This document shows, piece by piece, positions 63,996 to 64,000 of a stretch of DNA of 64,000 nt (position 1 is the first letter of the stretch; each line of letters starts with the position of its first letter). The notes beneath the pieces were generated by a model. That model saw nothing but the letters and a program-made list of their open reading frames with translations, had not been told where the DNA came from and made no database searches. This stretch comes from DAIOEK01 sp963721445 (GTDB lineage Bacteria > Chloroflexota > Anaerolineae > Anaerolineales > Anaerolineaceae). The DNA is taken from the NCBI GenBank assembly GCA_963721445.1, contig CAVRIZ010000005.1:62001-126000 (forward strand). Reading direction: 5' to 3'. The position numbers and the translations under genes were made by a program.

Positions 63996-64000
63996 TCTAT

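Noticed and set aside
1..64000. tRNA, rRNA, CRISPR array, insertion sequence or prophage
   Set aside because: No cloverleaf with a GTTCGA-type arm, no spaced direct repeats, and no transposase, integrase or phage gene was found in any gap or frame examined; no gap over 300 bases exists except the T-box region.

Overview
The window looks like chromosomal DNA of a bacterium of the phylum Chloroflexota, most likely class Anaerolineae. This rests on several features together: a T-box-controlled IleRS, fused NuoCD, lipoproteins with long Thr/Pro linkers, a cysteine-rich small protein behind nuoI, a fused gamma/alpha 2-oxoacid:ferredoxin oxidoreductase, and housekeeping genes in a monoderm-like arrangement. 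Base composition is in the mid-40s percent GC by eye and is even across the window. I see no insertion sequence, prophage, CRISPR array, rRNA or tRNA. The content is core metabolism and housekeeping rather than an accessory island.

Layout. 1-3.8 kb (minus): partial tyrS, an SDR-type epimerase and an AMP-forming ligase. 3.95-4.5 kb (plus): an HNH nuclease. 4.5-14.4 kb (minus): a long run of sensor protein, S1-domain protein, FtsK, CDP-alcohol phosphatidyltransferase, Lgt, an ABC exporter whose permease is fused to a SpoIIM domain, and a metallo-beta-lactamase-fold hydrolase. 14.4-19.8 kb (minus): purine nucleoside phosphorylase, GNAT, threonine aldolase, RluD and LspA. 19.9-26.4 kb (minus): an unrecognised 566-residue protein, ileS with its T-box leader, and a decayed lipoprotein phosphoesterase. 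26.6-31.7 kb (minus): pyrimidine nucleoside phosphorylase, then the rpmH-rnpA-yidD-(beta-propeller lipoprotein)-yidC-jag cluster. 31.7-35 kb (minus): two TrkA/RCK proteins and a KimA-like transporter, a potassium module. 35.2-36.5 kb (plus): tatA-tatB-like-tatC. 36.5-39.9 kb (minus): MtaB, a lipoprotein and a TPR protein. 40-49.3 kb is mixed: cold-shock protein, YdcF, PatB/MalY, a threonine-synthase-like protein fused to a receiver domain, ornithine carbamoyltransferase and ornithine aminotransferase, CoA transferase and pyruvate kinase. 49.3-53.9 kb (minus): a partner-switching module (STAS, anti-sigma-type kinase, six-GAF PP2C phosphatase). 54.1-57.7 kb (minus): a GntR regulator with a 2-oxoacid:ferredoxin oxidoreductase. 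57.8-64 kb (minus): PIG-L deacetylase, RicT/PSP1, Mrp, a Cys-rich protein, and nuoI, nuoCD and nuoB behind a promoter at the window edge.

How it works together. The 2-oxoacid:ferredoxin oxidoreductase, CoA transferase, pyruvate kinase and complex I subunits suggest an anaerobic or facultative heterotroph using ferredoxin and NADH. Lgt, LspA, YidC, YidD and Tat serve export and lipoprotein maturation.

Two cautions. First, eight genes are interrupted by what looks like a single-base indel each, and a ninth also carries a frameshift plus two in-frame stops. This density suggests residual sequencing or assembly errors mixed with at least one true pseudogene. Where I restored a gene, the entry spans both reading frames and says so. 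Second, promoter, operator and terminator calls come from visual inspection.

The most notable points are an IleRS with a swapped signature motif (GVHH in place of HxGH), the threonine-synthase/receiver fusion, the ABC-2/SpoIIM fusion, candidate leaderless promoters, and a Q-module complex I operon that begins at nuoB.
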